DNA of 40,244 bases from Hydrogenophaga sp. (GTDB lineage Bacteria; Pseudomonadota; Gammaproteobacteria; Burkholderiales; Burkholderiaceae_C): the NCBI RefSeq assembly GCF_030158645.1, contig NZ_JAOASO010000103.1, forward strand, positions 1 through 40,244. The letters are read 5' to 3'. Within the stretch, counting starts at the first letter, position 1. Each line of letters opens with the position of its first letter. Position numbers and translations under genes: made by a program. Shown here one piece after another: positions 10,279-18,240 of the stretch. The notes under the pieces are model-generated. The model ran no database searches. It saw nothing but the letters and a program-made list of their open reading frames with translations, and was not told the origin of the DNA.

Positions 10279-11604
10279 TCAAACCTTCCTCAGCAGCTTC
10301 TTCCTCACCAGGTGGATGTTGTTGCGCAGTGCGTAGAGCTCGTCGGTGTACGACAACGGCACCACCACCTTCTCCACCTTCGATTCCATGGCGTCGAGCT
10401 GTTCGACCAGGTCGGCGGCTTGGCCGGCGTCGGCTTCGAAACGCTGTTCCACGTCGCGCAGTTCGGCGTACCAGCGGAACACCCGCTTGCGGATGCGGAA
10501 GGTGTAGAGCGGGGGCACGATGCGCGAGAGCGGCAGCGCCAGCGCCAGGATCAGGCCCATCGCCAGCCACATGCGCTCGATCAGGTTGGCCAGCCAGAAC
10601 GGCAGGTAGCGCTGCAGGAAGGGCGCGCCGTTCTGGATCGCGCGCGAGGCTTCGGGCGAGATCGGCACCTCGCTGTGTTCCAGGCTGGGGTATTCGCGTG
10701 CCTTGCTGAACCAGCCCGACCCCCCATGCAGATTCGTGGCGGTTTGCGCAAAGAGCTGCAGGATGGCGGGGTGGGTGTCGCTGTGCGCCAGCAGGCTGGT
10801 GGTGGAGGCCACCAGCCGCATGTCGCGGGTGGGGATGTTGCGCGCCAGGTCCACCACGCCTTGGGGCATCACCACCGGTGTGAGGTAGCCAAAGCGCCGG
10901 GAATACGCCTCGCTCTGCGCAAAGTCGAGCAGCTTCACGCCCGGGGTTTGCAGCAGCATCTGCACCATCAGCGACTCGGGCGCGGAGGCGAACACCACGG
11001 CGTCGAGCTCGCCGTTCAAAAAGGCCACGGTCGCCGGGGTTTGTTCCAGCTCGCTCAGGCGCAGCTGTTTCGGGTCCACCCGGTTCACGTCCAGCAAGGT
11101 GGAAAACAGGCGCGGCACGCCGCTGCCTGCGGTGCCCACGTTGACGCGCCAGCCGTTGAGCTCGGCCAGGTTGTTCACCGTGGGTGACTTGCGCAGGCGC
11201 CTGGCCGACTCTTCACGGTAGAAAAGCCACAGCGGCTCCACGAACAGGCTGCCCAGCGAGGTGATGCTGTCTTCCTCGTCGTAGCCGATGTCGGCCGTGC
11301 CGCCTTGCACAAAACCCAGATCGGCCCGGCCGGTGCGCAGCAGTTCCAGGTTGGCCGAGGAGCCTTCGGACGACAGCAACTCCACCGTGATGCCGTAGCG
11401 CGCCAGCGACTCGGCGTAGCGCTTGCCGAACTCGGCGTAGGCGCTCTGGTCGGGGCCGGTGGCCAGCACCACCTTCTTGGGCGGGTTGGGGTCGAGCCAC
11501 CAGTAGGCCAGGCCCAGCAGGGCCACGGTGAGCAGGGCGAAGGGGCCGAATGACATGACCATCTCGCGCAGCGAGATGAGCGTGTAGCGCAGGGTTTGGG
11601 GCAT
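10279..11604 (-). CDS. Membrane-anchored TAXI-family solute-binding protein
   Basis: A 441-residue protein whose middle matches TAXI-type TRAP transporter binding proteins: KKVVLATGPDQSAYAEFGKRY at the start, then DLGFVQGG, and VGTAGSGVPRLFSTLL in the first lobe. Unlike a free periplasmic receptor it has a membrane helix at about 19-37 that is not followed by a cleavage site, a second helix at about 345-362, and a 70-80-residue basic, helical C-terminal tail (RIRKRVFRWY, then a heptad-like AELRDVEQRF region) predicted to be cytoplasmic. No DctQ/DctM membrane subunits are next to it. It may be a sensor or an adaptor rather than a transporter part; this is inference. ATG 11604 lacks a strong Shine-Dalgarno. 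Confidence 0.87.
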   Translation of the reverse strand: MPQTLRYTLISLREMVMSFGPFALLTVALLGLAYWWLDPNPPKKVVLATGPDQSAYAEFGKRYAESLARYGITVELLSSEGSSANLELLRTGRADLGFVQGGTADIGYDEEDSITSLGSLFVEPLWLFYREESARRLRKSPTVNNLAELNGWRVNVGTAGSGVPRLFSTLLDVNRVDPKQLRLSELEQTPATVAFLNGELDAVVFASAPESLMVQMLLQTPGVKLLDFAQSEAYSRRFGYLTPVVMPQGVVDLARNIPTRDMRLVASTTSLLAHSDTHPAILQLFAQTATNLHGGSGWFSKAREYPSLEHSEVPISPEASRAIQNGAPFLQRYLPFWLANLIERMWLAMGLILALALPLSRIVPPLYTFRIRKRVFRWYAELRDVEQRFEADAGQAADLVEQLDAMESKVEKVVVPLSYTDELYALRNNIHLVRKKLLRKV

Positions 11605-11665
11605 GGCGGAACCTTAGCACGGCCCCTTGCAACCACCTGTTTCCGCGTGCCTTCGCGGCGGCTTC

Positions 11666-12397
11666 TCAGGGTGCCGCTTCGATGCTCGTCACGGTGTACG
11701 CGCCGTTGACCTGCACGGCGGTGAAGCGCACCTTGTCGCCGGCCTTCACCTTGCCCAGCAGGGCCGGGTCGCTCACCTGAAACACCATGGTCATGGGCGG
11801 CATGTCCAGGTTTTTGATCTCGCCGTGTTTGAGCGAGATCTTGCCGGCGGCGGTGTCCACCTTGCGCACCTCGCCCTCGGCCATGGGCGGCGCCTCTGCG
11901 GCGGTGCCGGTGCGCTTGAAGCCCGCCGTGTTGCCGGCGTAGTGCTGGTACACCCGGCCGGTGCCGTCGGGCTGCACCAGCACCACGTCGTAGGCGTCGC
12001 GGCGCTCGCCGTACACCGGGCCGTCCATGCCGGGGCTGCCCACCGGCATGCCCGGCACGGCCAGACCGAGGGCCTTGGGTTTCTCAGTCAGCAAGCGGCG
12101 GATCTCGCGCGCGTTCACATGGCCTTCGATCACATAGCCACCGATCAGGCCGGTGTGGCAGGAGCCGAATTGGTCGGGCAGACCGAGGCGCTTGCGCACC
12201 GCCGCGTTGCCGGTGTCGAACACCTGAACCTGGAAGCCGTCGGCCTGCAGGTACTTCACCCAGTCCTGGCAGCAGCCGCAGTTGGGGTCCTTCCAGACCT
12301 GCAGCACCGGCAGGGCGGCGGGCGTTTGTGCCCAGGCGGGCAGGGTTGCAGCGGCGGCAAAGGCGGCGGCTGCGCTGATGAGGGAACGTCGTTGCAT
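11666..12397 (-). CDS. DUF411-CusF fusion, periplasmic copper-binding protein
   Basis: A 243-residue exported protein with two domains. After a Tat/Sec-like leader (QRRSLISAAAAFAAAATLPAWA) comes DUF411 with Asn-Cys-Gly-Cys-Cys at 39-43 and the conserved SCHTGLIGGYVIEGHV. Residues about 175-243 form a CusF-like OB-fold: His191, Met202 and Met204 align with the E. coli CusF copper ligands His36, Met47 and Met49, while the cation-pi Trp44 is replaced by Met199 (LDMPPMTM). It should bind Cu(I)/Ag(I). Start: ATG 12397 with GGAG 7-8 bases upstream, rather than an in-frame ATG at 12418. It is the last gene of the copper set, 17 bases after the cupredoxin. Confidence 0.9.
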   Translation of the reverse strand: MQRRSLISAAAAFAAAATLPAWAQTPAALPVLQVWKDPNCGCCQDWVKYLQADGFQVQVFDTGNAAVRKRLGLPDQFGSCHTGLIGGYVIEGHVNAREIRRLLTEKPKALGLAVPGMPVGSPGMDGPVYGERRDAYDVVLVQPDGTGRVYQHYAGNTAGFKRTGTAAEAPPMAEGEVRKVDTAAGKISLKHGEIKNLDMPPMTMVFQVSDPALLGKVKAGDKVRFTAVQVNGAYTVTSIEAAP

Positions 12398-12414
12398 GGT
12401 GGTCTCCAGTGGAA

Positions 12415-12912
12415 TCAAGCTTTGGGGGCGACGCGGATGGTGCCGCGCATGCCGGCCTCAAAATGGCCGGCGATCAGGCAGGCGAATTCGAAGTCGCCCG
12501 GGCGGTTGAAGGTCCAGACGATGTCGCCGCGTTGGCCGGCCGGCACGTGCGCCATGTAGGGCTCTTCATGCTCCATGTTGGGAAACTTCTTCATCATCTC
12601 GGCGTGGGCCTTGAGCTCGTCGCCGGTGCCGATCACGATCTCGTGCAGCACCCGACCCACGTTGATGGCGCGGATGCGCAGCGTGTCGCCCTCGCGCACG
12701 TCGATGTGGTTCGGGCTCATCTTCATGTCGTCGCTCATGCGGATGTCGACCGTGCGGCGGACGCGGGCCGGTTCGCCGGCGATGCCCCACGGTTTCTGCT
12801 CTTTCACCACCGGGCCGGCGGTCTTGCCGTGTTGTTCGCCGTGGGCAAAGGCGCGCGGCAAGGCCAGCACCAGGGGCAGTGCGAGCAGGCTGCGTCGTGA
12901 CTTGAGGTTCAT
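12415..12912 (-). CDS. Periplasmic cupredoxin (type 1 copper) protein
   Basis: A 165-residue exported blue-copper-like protein. The signal peptide ends near Ala-Phe-Ala at 23. The plastocyanin-like domain holds a full type 1 copper ligand set: His90 in RVLHEIVIG, Cys145, His150 and Met155 in ACLIAGHFEAGM. A Met/His-rich segment lies around 107-120 (EMMKKFPNMEHEEP), and the N-terminal HGEQHGK adds further candidate metal ligands. Such proteins usually shuttle electrons or store copper. It lies 21 bases downstream of the multicopper oxidase, so it is a likely electron or copper partner of that enzyme. Confidence 0.92.
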   Translation of the reverse strand: MNLKSRRSLLALPLVLALPRAFAHGEQHGKTAGPVVKEQKPWGIAGEPARVRRTVDIRMSDDMKMSPNHIDVREGDTLRIRAINVGRVLHEIVIGTGDELKAHAEMMKKFPNMEHEEPYMAHVPAGQRGDIVWTFNRPGDFEFACLIAGHFEAGMRGTIRVAPKA

Positions 12913-12933
12913 GCTTTTTCTCCGGGAATGGGT

Positions 12934-14340
12934 TCAGTGGTTGCCGTGGCCGCCCGCGGGCTTGCGCACGGTGGCCGCGGGTGGGGTTGTCGCGGTGGGC
13001 GCGGCCGGTCGGGTGGCGGTGGGTGCTGCGCCGGTGTCCACCAGCCGCGCCTGCGTGCCCGGGGGCATCTTGTAGACACCGGGGTCGGTGTAGTCGCCCG
13101 CCTTCTGGTCGGCGCGCACCTTCAGCGTGGTGAACATGCCGCCCATCTCGATGGGGCCGTAGGGGCCGGTGCCGGTCATCATGGGGAAGGTGTTGGCGGG
13201 CAGCTCCATCTGCATCTCGCCCATGTCGGCCATGCCGCGCTCGCCCATCACCATGTAGTCGGGCACGGCGCGCTGCAGCGGCTTGACCAGGCCCCGGTGG
13301 TCCACGCCGATCATGGTGGGCACGCCGTGGCCCATGGCGCCCATGGTGTGGTGGCTCTTGTGGCAGTGCATGGCCCAGTCGCCCGGTTCGTCGGCGATGA
13401 ATTCGAGCTGGCGCATCTGGCCCACGGCCACGTCGGTCGTCACCTCCGGCCAGCGCGAGCCTTTGGGCGTGGGCCCGCCGTCGGTGCCGCTCACTTCAAA
13501 CTCGATGCCGTGGATGTGGATCGGGTGGTTGGTCATGGTGAGGTTGCCCACGCGCACGCGCACCCGCTCGCCCAGCCGCGCCACCAGCGGCGTGATGCCG
13601 GGGAACACGCGGCTGTTCCAGCTCCAGATGTTCTGGTCGAGCATGGTGTTGACCTGCGGCGTCATGCTGCCGGGCTCCACGTCGAAGGCGTTGAGCAGGA
13701 AGCAGTAGTCGCGCTGCACGTCTTCAATCAGCGGGTGCTTCGCCTTCGGGTGCGTGACCCAGAAGCCCATCATGCCCATGGCCATCTGCGTCATTTCGTC
13801 GGCGTGCGGGTGGTACATGAAGGTGCCGGGGCGGCGCGCCGTGAACTCGTAGACGAAGGTCTTGCCCACCGGAATCTGCGGCTGGTTCAGGCCGCCCACG
13901 CCGTCCATGCCGTTGGGCAGGCGCTGGCCGTGCCAGTGGATGGTGGTGTGCTCGGGCAAGCGGTTGGTCACGTAAATGCGCACCCGATCGCCCTCGACCA
14001 CCTCGATGGTCGGGCCCGGGCTCTGGCCGTTGTAGCCCCACATGTTGACCATGAAGCCCGGCGCCATTTCGCGCACCACCGGTTCGGCCACGAGGTGGAA
14101 CTCCTTCACCCCGGCGTTCATGCGCCAGGGTGCGGTCCAGCCGTTGAGCGTGACCACCGGGTTGTAGGGGCGGCCCGCGCCGGTGACACCGGGCGGTGTC
14201 CAGGGCGGTGCGGTGTCGGCCGAGGTTTGCTGCACCGGTTCGGGAATGGCGGCCAGGGCCACGCGGCTCACGCTGCTGGCGGCCACAGCGCCCACGGCAG
14301 CGCCGGTGAGCCAGTTTCTGCGGTTCATCGTTTTGTTCAT
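12934..14340 (-). CDS. Two-domain multicopper oxidase
   Basis: A 468-residue exported oxidase, probably oxidising Cu(I) in the periplasm. It carries a twin-arginine-like leader (MNRRNWLTGAAVGAVAAS). All four copper motifs are present: HWHG 135-138, HPH 177-179, HPIHIHG 272-278 and HCHKSHHTMGAM 325-336 (type 1 ligands His272, Cys326, His331, Met336). Only about 95 residues separate motifs 2 and 3, far fewer than in three-domain CopA/CueO enzymes, so this looks like a two-cupredoxin-domain enzyme with type 1 copper in domain 2 only, a class that works as a trimer. A Met-rich stretch (362-400) and a Pro/Ala tail ending in HGNH follow. It starts 1 base after the TolC-like stop. Confidence 0.94.
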   Translation of the reverse strand: MNKTMNRRNWLTGAAVGAVAASSVSRVALAAIPEPVQQTSADTAPPWTPPGVTGAGRPYNPVVTLNGWTAPWRMNAGVKEFHLVAEPVVREMAPGFMVNMWGYNGQSPGPTIEVVEGDRVRIYVTNRLPEHTTIHWHGQRLPNGMDGVGGLNQPQIPVGKTFVYEFTARRPGTFMYHPHADEMTQMAMGMMGFWVTHPKAKHPLIEDVQRDYCFLLNAFDVEPGSMTPQVNTMLDQNIWSWNSRVFPGITPLVARLGERVRVRVGNLTMTNHPIHIHGIEFEVSGTDGGPTPKGSRWPEVTTDVAVGQMRQLEFIADEPGDWAMHCHKSHHTMGAMGHGVPTMIGVDHRGLVKPLQRAVPDYMVMGERGMADMGEMQMELPANTFPMMTGTGPYGPIEMGGMFTTLKVRADQKAGDYTDPGVYKMPPGTQARLVDTGAAPTATRPAAPTATTPPAATVRKPAGGHGNH

Positions 14341-14341
14341 G

Positions 14342-15739
14342 TCAGTGTCCTGCCGGGGCTTGGGCGGCGCTGGCGCCGGCGGTTGAAGAGGTGTCGGGGC
14401 CGGCGTACTCGGCGCCGGCCAGCAGGGCTTGCCAGTCGGCTTGCGCGCGCCAGTAGTCGCGGCGCGCCTGCACGGCGGTGTCGAGCGACTGCATGCGTTC
14501 GCGCGCGCTGGCCAGCAGCTCCCAGCTGCTTTGCAGCATGCCGTTGTAGCGCAGCAGGGTTTCCTGCTCCAGCGCGGCCTGCAGCTGAGCCACCACGGCT
14601 TGCGCGTGCTGGGCGCTGGCATGACGCAACTGGAGTTGCGCCCAGGCCTGACGCGCCATGGAGCGGCGCTCACCGGCTGCGCGCAGCAGTCCAGCCTCGG
14701 CGCGGGTGGCCCGCGCCAGCGGGTGGTCGCGCAGCAGCGAGAGGTTGCCGATGTGCGGTGGGGTGGCGGTGGTGGTCGGGTCGGGCATGGCCGAGAGTGC
14801 GGCCTCGGCCGCTGCGGTCCACACCTGTCGGCGATCGGCACTGACCGCGCCGAGCTCGCGCTGTGCTTCGACGCGTTGCAGCGCGAGCAGCGGATCGGCG
14901 CGCAGCACCGCCGCTTCCAGCGTGGCGTCGGTGAGGCCTGCGCCAGGGGTCGGGCGTGTCGGCACGGCGGGCAGGCTCGCGGGCAGGCGCTCGCCCAGTT
15001 GCGCGACCGCGTTGGCTTCCCACAGGCCGAGCAGTTGCGCCAGGCGCTCCAGCGCGGACAGGGCTTCGCCTTGCGCATTCACGTTCATCTGCCACGCGCT
15101 GGCCTCGGTGAGCTGCTCGCGCATGAGTTTGGCCTGGCTCCAGTTGCCCGCCACCACCATGCGCCGGCCCAGTTCGCTGCCCGTGCGGGTGGCTTCCCAC
15201 AACTCGCTCATCTGGCGTGCGCTCTGGCGTGCGCTCACCGCGTCGACCCAGGCGCGCTGCACATCGCGCACGTGCCGGGCGTAGGCGACCTGCACGGCAC
15301 CGGCCTCCAGCGCGTTCATGTCGGCGTGGGTGAACAGCTCGGGCCGCTGGCGCAGCGAGAGGCGCAGGGCTTGCGCCAGGTCCAGCGGTGCCGGTTGGGT
15401 GCCGGTGGGCGCAGGGGCTGCCTCGCCGGGATTCTTCGATTCCCAGCGCAGCAGGTCGATGTGGCCGCGCGGGAATTCGGCCACGCGCTCGTTGGCGCGT
15501 TGCCAGATCTCGCGTGCGCGGGCGATGTCGGCCGGGCGCTCGAGCGCGTCGACCGAGCCGGTGGGGGGCAGCACCAGCGGGGCCGATGCTGTTGCAGGGG
15601 TCGCCGGATCGGCGGCCTGGACCGCGTTCGATGTTTGTGCCTGTGCCGGCCAGCAAACCGCCGCCAGCGCGATGCTCAAGGCCGCAGCGCGACCGGGACT
15701 GCTCTTCAAAGGCGGTGTCCACCGCCGAAAAACCATCAT
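14342..15739 (-). CDS. TolC-family outer-membrane protein of the copper set
   Basis: A 465-residue exported protein with a signal peptide ending near Ala-Gln-Ala (CWPAQAQT) and the long heptad-rich helices expected of a TolC/OEP channel: for example LDLAQALRLSLRQRPEL starting the first repeat, and the later YNGMLQSSWELLASARERM in the second. The second repeat contains the LLRYNGML motif seen in metal-efflux OEPs. Its length is normal. AGGAG lies 6 bases before the ATG pair at 15739. Neither an RND pump nor a periplasmic adaptor is adjacent; instead it is translated one base ahead of the multicopper oxidase. A role in copper export across the outer membrane is inferred from the operon. Confidence 0.88.
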   Translation of the reverse strand: MMVFRRWTPPLKSSPGRAAALSIALAAVCWPAQAQTSNAVQAADPATPATASAPLVLPPTGSVDALERPADIARAREIWQRANERVAEFPRGHIDLLRWESKNPGEAAPAPTGTQPAPLDLAQALRLSLRQRPELFTHADMNALEAGAVQVAYARHVRDVQRAWVDAVSARQSARQMSELWEATRTGSELGRRMVVAGNWSQAKLMREQLTEASAWQMNVNAQGEALSALERLAQLLGLWEANAVAQLGERLPASLPAVPTRPTPGAGLTDATLEAAVLRADPLLALQRVEAQRELGAVSADRRQVWTAAAEAALSAMPDPTTTATPPHIGNLSLLRDHPLARATRAEAGLLRAAGERRSMARQAWAQLQLRHASAQHAQAVVAQLQAALEQETLLRYNGMLQSSWELLASARERMQSLDTAVQARRDYWRAQADWQALLAGAEYAGPDTSSTAGASAAQAPAGH

Positions 15740-15820
15740 GGGAATCTCCTGAAATCACGGACCAGCGCCCGCCGCGGTGCCCTCGTGGGCCTGCTGCGGA
15801 CGCACCTGTGGTGTGTGAAG

Positions 15821-16189
15821 TCAGGAAATGGGTGGCTTGATGCCCCGCTGGGCCTCGCTGCTGGCGAAACGCTCGACCACCGCCGCGAGCTGGGCATGGC
15901 CGGGCGGGGGTGTCTGCAACTCTGCCAGTCGCATGGCCAGCGCGGGCACGTTGCAGACATCGCAGGCACTGTGCTGGTGATCTGCGCTGTCTTGAGCCGC
16001 TGAGGCGTGCTCGTCGCAGGCGCACTGGGCGTGCGACTCACCGTGGTCTGCGCCGTGATCCCCGCTGTGTGTGCCCATCGCCATGGAGGCATGCGCCGGC
16101 TGGAACAGCATGTCCACCGCCATGGCGTCGCCCACCCAGCCGCGCAGGGGCAGCAGGGCGATCATGAGGACGAGGAACCAATGGCGCAT
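15821..16189 (-). CDS. Small His/Cys-rich exported protein heading the copper set
   Basis: A 122-residue protein with an N-terminal signal sequence (MRHWFLVLMIALLPLRGWVG). Residues 41-73 are packed with His, Asp and Glu (HSGDHGADHGESH, later DHQHS) and two cysteine pairs, Cys56-x-Cys58 and Cys76-x-x-Cys79, suggest metal binding. The opening MRHWFLVLMIALLPL resembles small CzcI/DUF2946-like leader-region proteins of beta-proteobacterial metal operons; this is a resemblance, not a firm assignment. ATG 16189 was chosen because upstream codons give no export signal. It is the first gene of the set, 81 bases before the TolC-like gene, and could buffer or sense periplasmic copper. Confidence 0.75.
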   Translation of the reverse strand: MRHWFLVLMIALLPLRGWVGDAMAVDMLFQPAHASMAMGTHSGDHGADHGESHAQCACDEHASAAQDSADHQHSACDVCNVPALAMRLAELQTPPPGHAQLAAVVERFASSEAQRGIKPPIS

Positions 16190-16250
16190 GGGGGTGGATG
16201 ATACGGATAGACGGGTTTTGGTTCCATCACCGCCGTCCCATACCGGCACG

Positions 16251-16991
16251 TCACGCAGGGCAATGCAGCACCAGCGCCTGCAACGGCCTGGTCAGTCCGG
16301 GGTCGGTCACCACAAAGGCCACCCGCTGAACAGAGCGGGCGGGCAGCGTGAGTTGGGCACCGCCACCCTGTGCGGCCTTCCAGGCCGGTACCGGCTGGTA
16401 CAGGCTGACCACGTGGTCGTGGCGCAGATCTTCGCCCGCGTTTTCACCGCGCGTGACCTTGCTCAACAGCCCATCTTGCAGCACCGCCCAGTAGCCAGCC
16501 AGTTCACCGGCCGGTGCGCTCCCTGGCGTGGCCGCCACTTGCGCGGTGACCACGTCGCCCTGGCGGCTCAACCGCAAGGCCGGCGCGGTCGCAGCGGGCA
16601 ACCCGCTCAGGTCGACGGCCCGTTGGCCGTGCCAGCCCCGGTGGTCACGGCCATTGAGGACCACCTGTGGCGTGTACACATGCTTGGCGCCGAGCGCTTC
16701 CTTCAGCAGGTACTGGCGGGCGGTGGTCTCCCGGGTGGCGAACGGATCGCGCCAGCCCAGGTGGTTCCAGTAGTTCACATGGAACGAAAGCGCCAGCACA
16801 TTGTCTGGCGACTTGAGGGTGGAGAGCCATCGGTCCGCCGGTGGGCAGGAGCTGCAGCCCTCGGAGGTGTAGAGCTCCACCACGGCCGGTGGCTGGGGAC
16901 CGGAGCGAACCTCGCAGGTCTGGGCGAGCGCCGAACCGACCACAGCCAGGGTGCTGGCGCAGACAACGAAGCGGGGCAGGGTGGTGGGCAT
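16251..16991 (-). CDS. DUF1223 periplasmic thioredoxin-like protein
   Basis: A 246-residue exported protein of the DUF1223 family. The signal peptide ends near Ala-Leu-Ala at 23. Directly after it comes a thioredoxin-fold start, VVELYTSEGCSSCPPADRWL, with a Cys46-Ser-Ser-Cys49 motif. HVNYWNHLGWRDPFA and YTPQVVLNG are the other family hallmarks. A disulfide or redox role in the periplasm is likely; the actual substrate is unknown. ATG 16991 was chosen over the one at 16997 because GGAG then sits 6 bases upstream. It lies 61 bases before the His-rich copper gene on the same strand, so read-through into the copper set is possible. Confidence 0.92.
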   Translation of the reverse strand: MPTTLPRFVVCASTLAVVGSALAQTCEVRSGPQPPAVVELYTSEGCSSCPPADRWLSTLKSPDNVLALSFHVNYWNHLGWRDPFATRETTARQYLLKEALGAKHVYTPQVVLNGRDHRGWHGQRAVDLSGLPAATAPALRLSRQGDVVTAQVAATPGSAPAGELAGYWAVLQDGLLSKVTRGENAGEDLRHDHVVSLYQPVPAWKAAQGGGAQLTLPARSVQRVAFVVTDPGLTRPLQALVLHCPA

Positions 16992-17073
16992 GGCCATCTC
17001 CAGGTGGGGGAATGGCGGTTCGTCGGCCACAGGGCCGTGGGCTTACAGGCCAGCCGACCGGAGGCGGGCGGCT

Positions 17074-18153
17074 TCAGCGCAGGTCGGGTGCCACACCGAA
17101 GCGCACAGGCTGCGCCCGGGGCGCGGACAGTGGCCCGGCGGTGGCCGCGAGGGAGGCCACGGTCGGTGGCAGCACCATGCCGCGTTGCTGCATCACGGTG
17201 CGCAGGCGGTCCGGGTAGTCGGTGATCAGGCCGTCCACGCCCCAGTCGATGAGGCGGGCCATGTCGCTGGCTTCGTTCACCGTCCATGGGATCACGCGCA
17301 GGTTCAGGGCGCGCGCGCGCGCCAGCGTGGCCTGGCTCAGGTCGTTGAAGTGCGGCGACCAGAGCTTGCCGCCCGCCGCTGCAACCATGGCCGGTGCGTC
17401 TTCGAAACCCGCCAGCTTCAGACCGCCGGTCCAGTCCCCGTCGCTCAGGGTGTTGAAGCGATCCAGTTGGGCTGAAAGAAACGACAGTGGCACACCCGGA
17501 GCCAGGGTCTGGCTGGCCTTGAGCACGCGCCAGTCGAAGCTCTGCAGCGTCGTGCGCGAGGCCATGCCCTGGTGGTTGATGACGGCCACGACGGCGCGCA
17601 CGAACGCCTCGGACTCGGGCGACTCGTCGGGGCGGCGGGGGTGCGTCTTGAGTTCGATGTTGAAACGCACATGGCCCGCCCCCAGCCGCTTGACCCGCTC
17701 GAACACGGACGCCAGCGTCGGAATGCGTTCGCCGTCCACCGGGGCCTGGTGCGCGAAGTCGCGTGCGTAGCGGCTGGACGGGTTGATGCGGCCCACATCG
17801 AGACTCGCGATTTCGTCCAGGCTGAGCTGGTTGAAGGGCTTGCCGCGCGCCTGCAGCCACCGGCCGCTGGCGTCGCGCGTGATGTCGGGGTTGGGCGTGG
17901 TGTCGTGCGAGACCACCGGCACACCCTCGGCGCTGAGAATCACGTCGAACTCCAGCGTCGTCACACCGATGGCCAGGGCCTGCTCGATGCCGGCCAGCGT
18001 GTTCTCGGGCGCCAGACCGCGCGCACCGCGGTGGCCTTGCGCATCAAAGGCCAGCGCAGCACCGGCGCACCAGACCGACAAACCGAGTGCGGTGGTGCAA
18101 CTCCAGCGCAGCCACGACAGGCGTTGAACGGTGAACGGGGGTTGCGCGGACAT
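17074..18153 (-). CDS. Periplasmic glycerophosphodiester phosphodiesterase
   Basis: A 359-residue exported enzyme that hydrolyses glycerophosphodiesters to glycerol 3-phosphate and an alcohol. A strong AAGGAGG precedes the ATG at 18153. The signal peptide ends near Ala-Leu-Ala at 35. The GDPD TIM-barrel motifs are intact: HRGARGLAPENT with His41 and Glu50, TTLEFDV with the metal ligands Glu68 and Asp70, the catalytic SHD at His83, and the barrel end VNEASDMARLIDWGVDGLITDYPD. It resembles periplasmic GlpQ/UgpQ-type enzymes. It lies 87 bases downstream of aapP on the same strand, so it may be partly co-transcribed with the amino-acid importer, though a separate promoter in the gap is likely. 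Confidence 0.93.
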   Translation of the reverse strand: MSAQPPFTVQRLSWLRWSCTTALGLSVWCAGAALAFDAQGHRGARGLAPENTLAGIEQALAIGVTTLEFDVILSAEGVPVVSHDTTPNPDITRDASGRWLQARGKPFNQLSLDEIASLDVGRINPSSRYARDFAHQAPVDGERIPTLASVFERVKRLGAGHVRFNIELKTHPRRPDESPESEAFVRAVVAVINHQGMASRTTLQSFDWRVLKASQTLAPGVPLSFLSAQLDRFNTLSDGDWTGGLKLAGFEDAPAMVAAAGGKLWSPHFNDLSQATLARARALNLRVIPWTVNEASDMARLIDWGVDGLITDYPDRLRTVMQQRGMVLPPTVASLAATAGPLSAPRAQPVRFGVAPDLR

Positions 18154-18240
18154 GGGGCCTCCTTGAAAACCCGCGCATTGTGTCAGCGCCGCATGACCCT
18201 CACAAGTCAAAAACCTTCACTTGAAAAGAAGCGTTACGAA

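Noticed and set aside
11640..11670. CCGCG / CGCGG stem after the copper set
   Set aside because: Only five pairs and no T-run; expected by chance at this GC content.
14342..14342. A possible frameshift joining the TolC-like gene and the oxidase
   Set aside because: The TolC-like stop and the oxidase ATG are one base apart, each product is complete at its ends, and the oxidase has its own export leader; they are separate coupled genes.
12928..14844. A 638-codon open frame on the plus strand opposite the multicopper oxidase
   Set aside because: The minus strand holds all four copper motifs; the plus-strand product is a low-complexity His/Val/Gly/Ala sequence.
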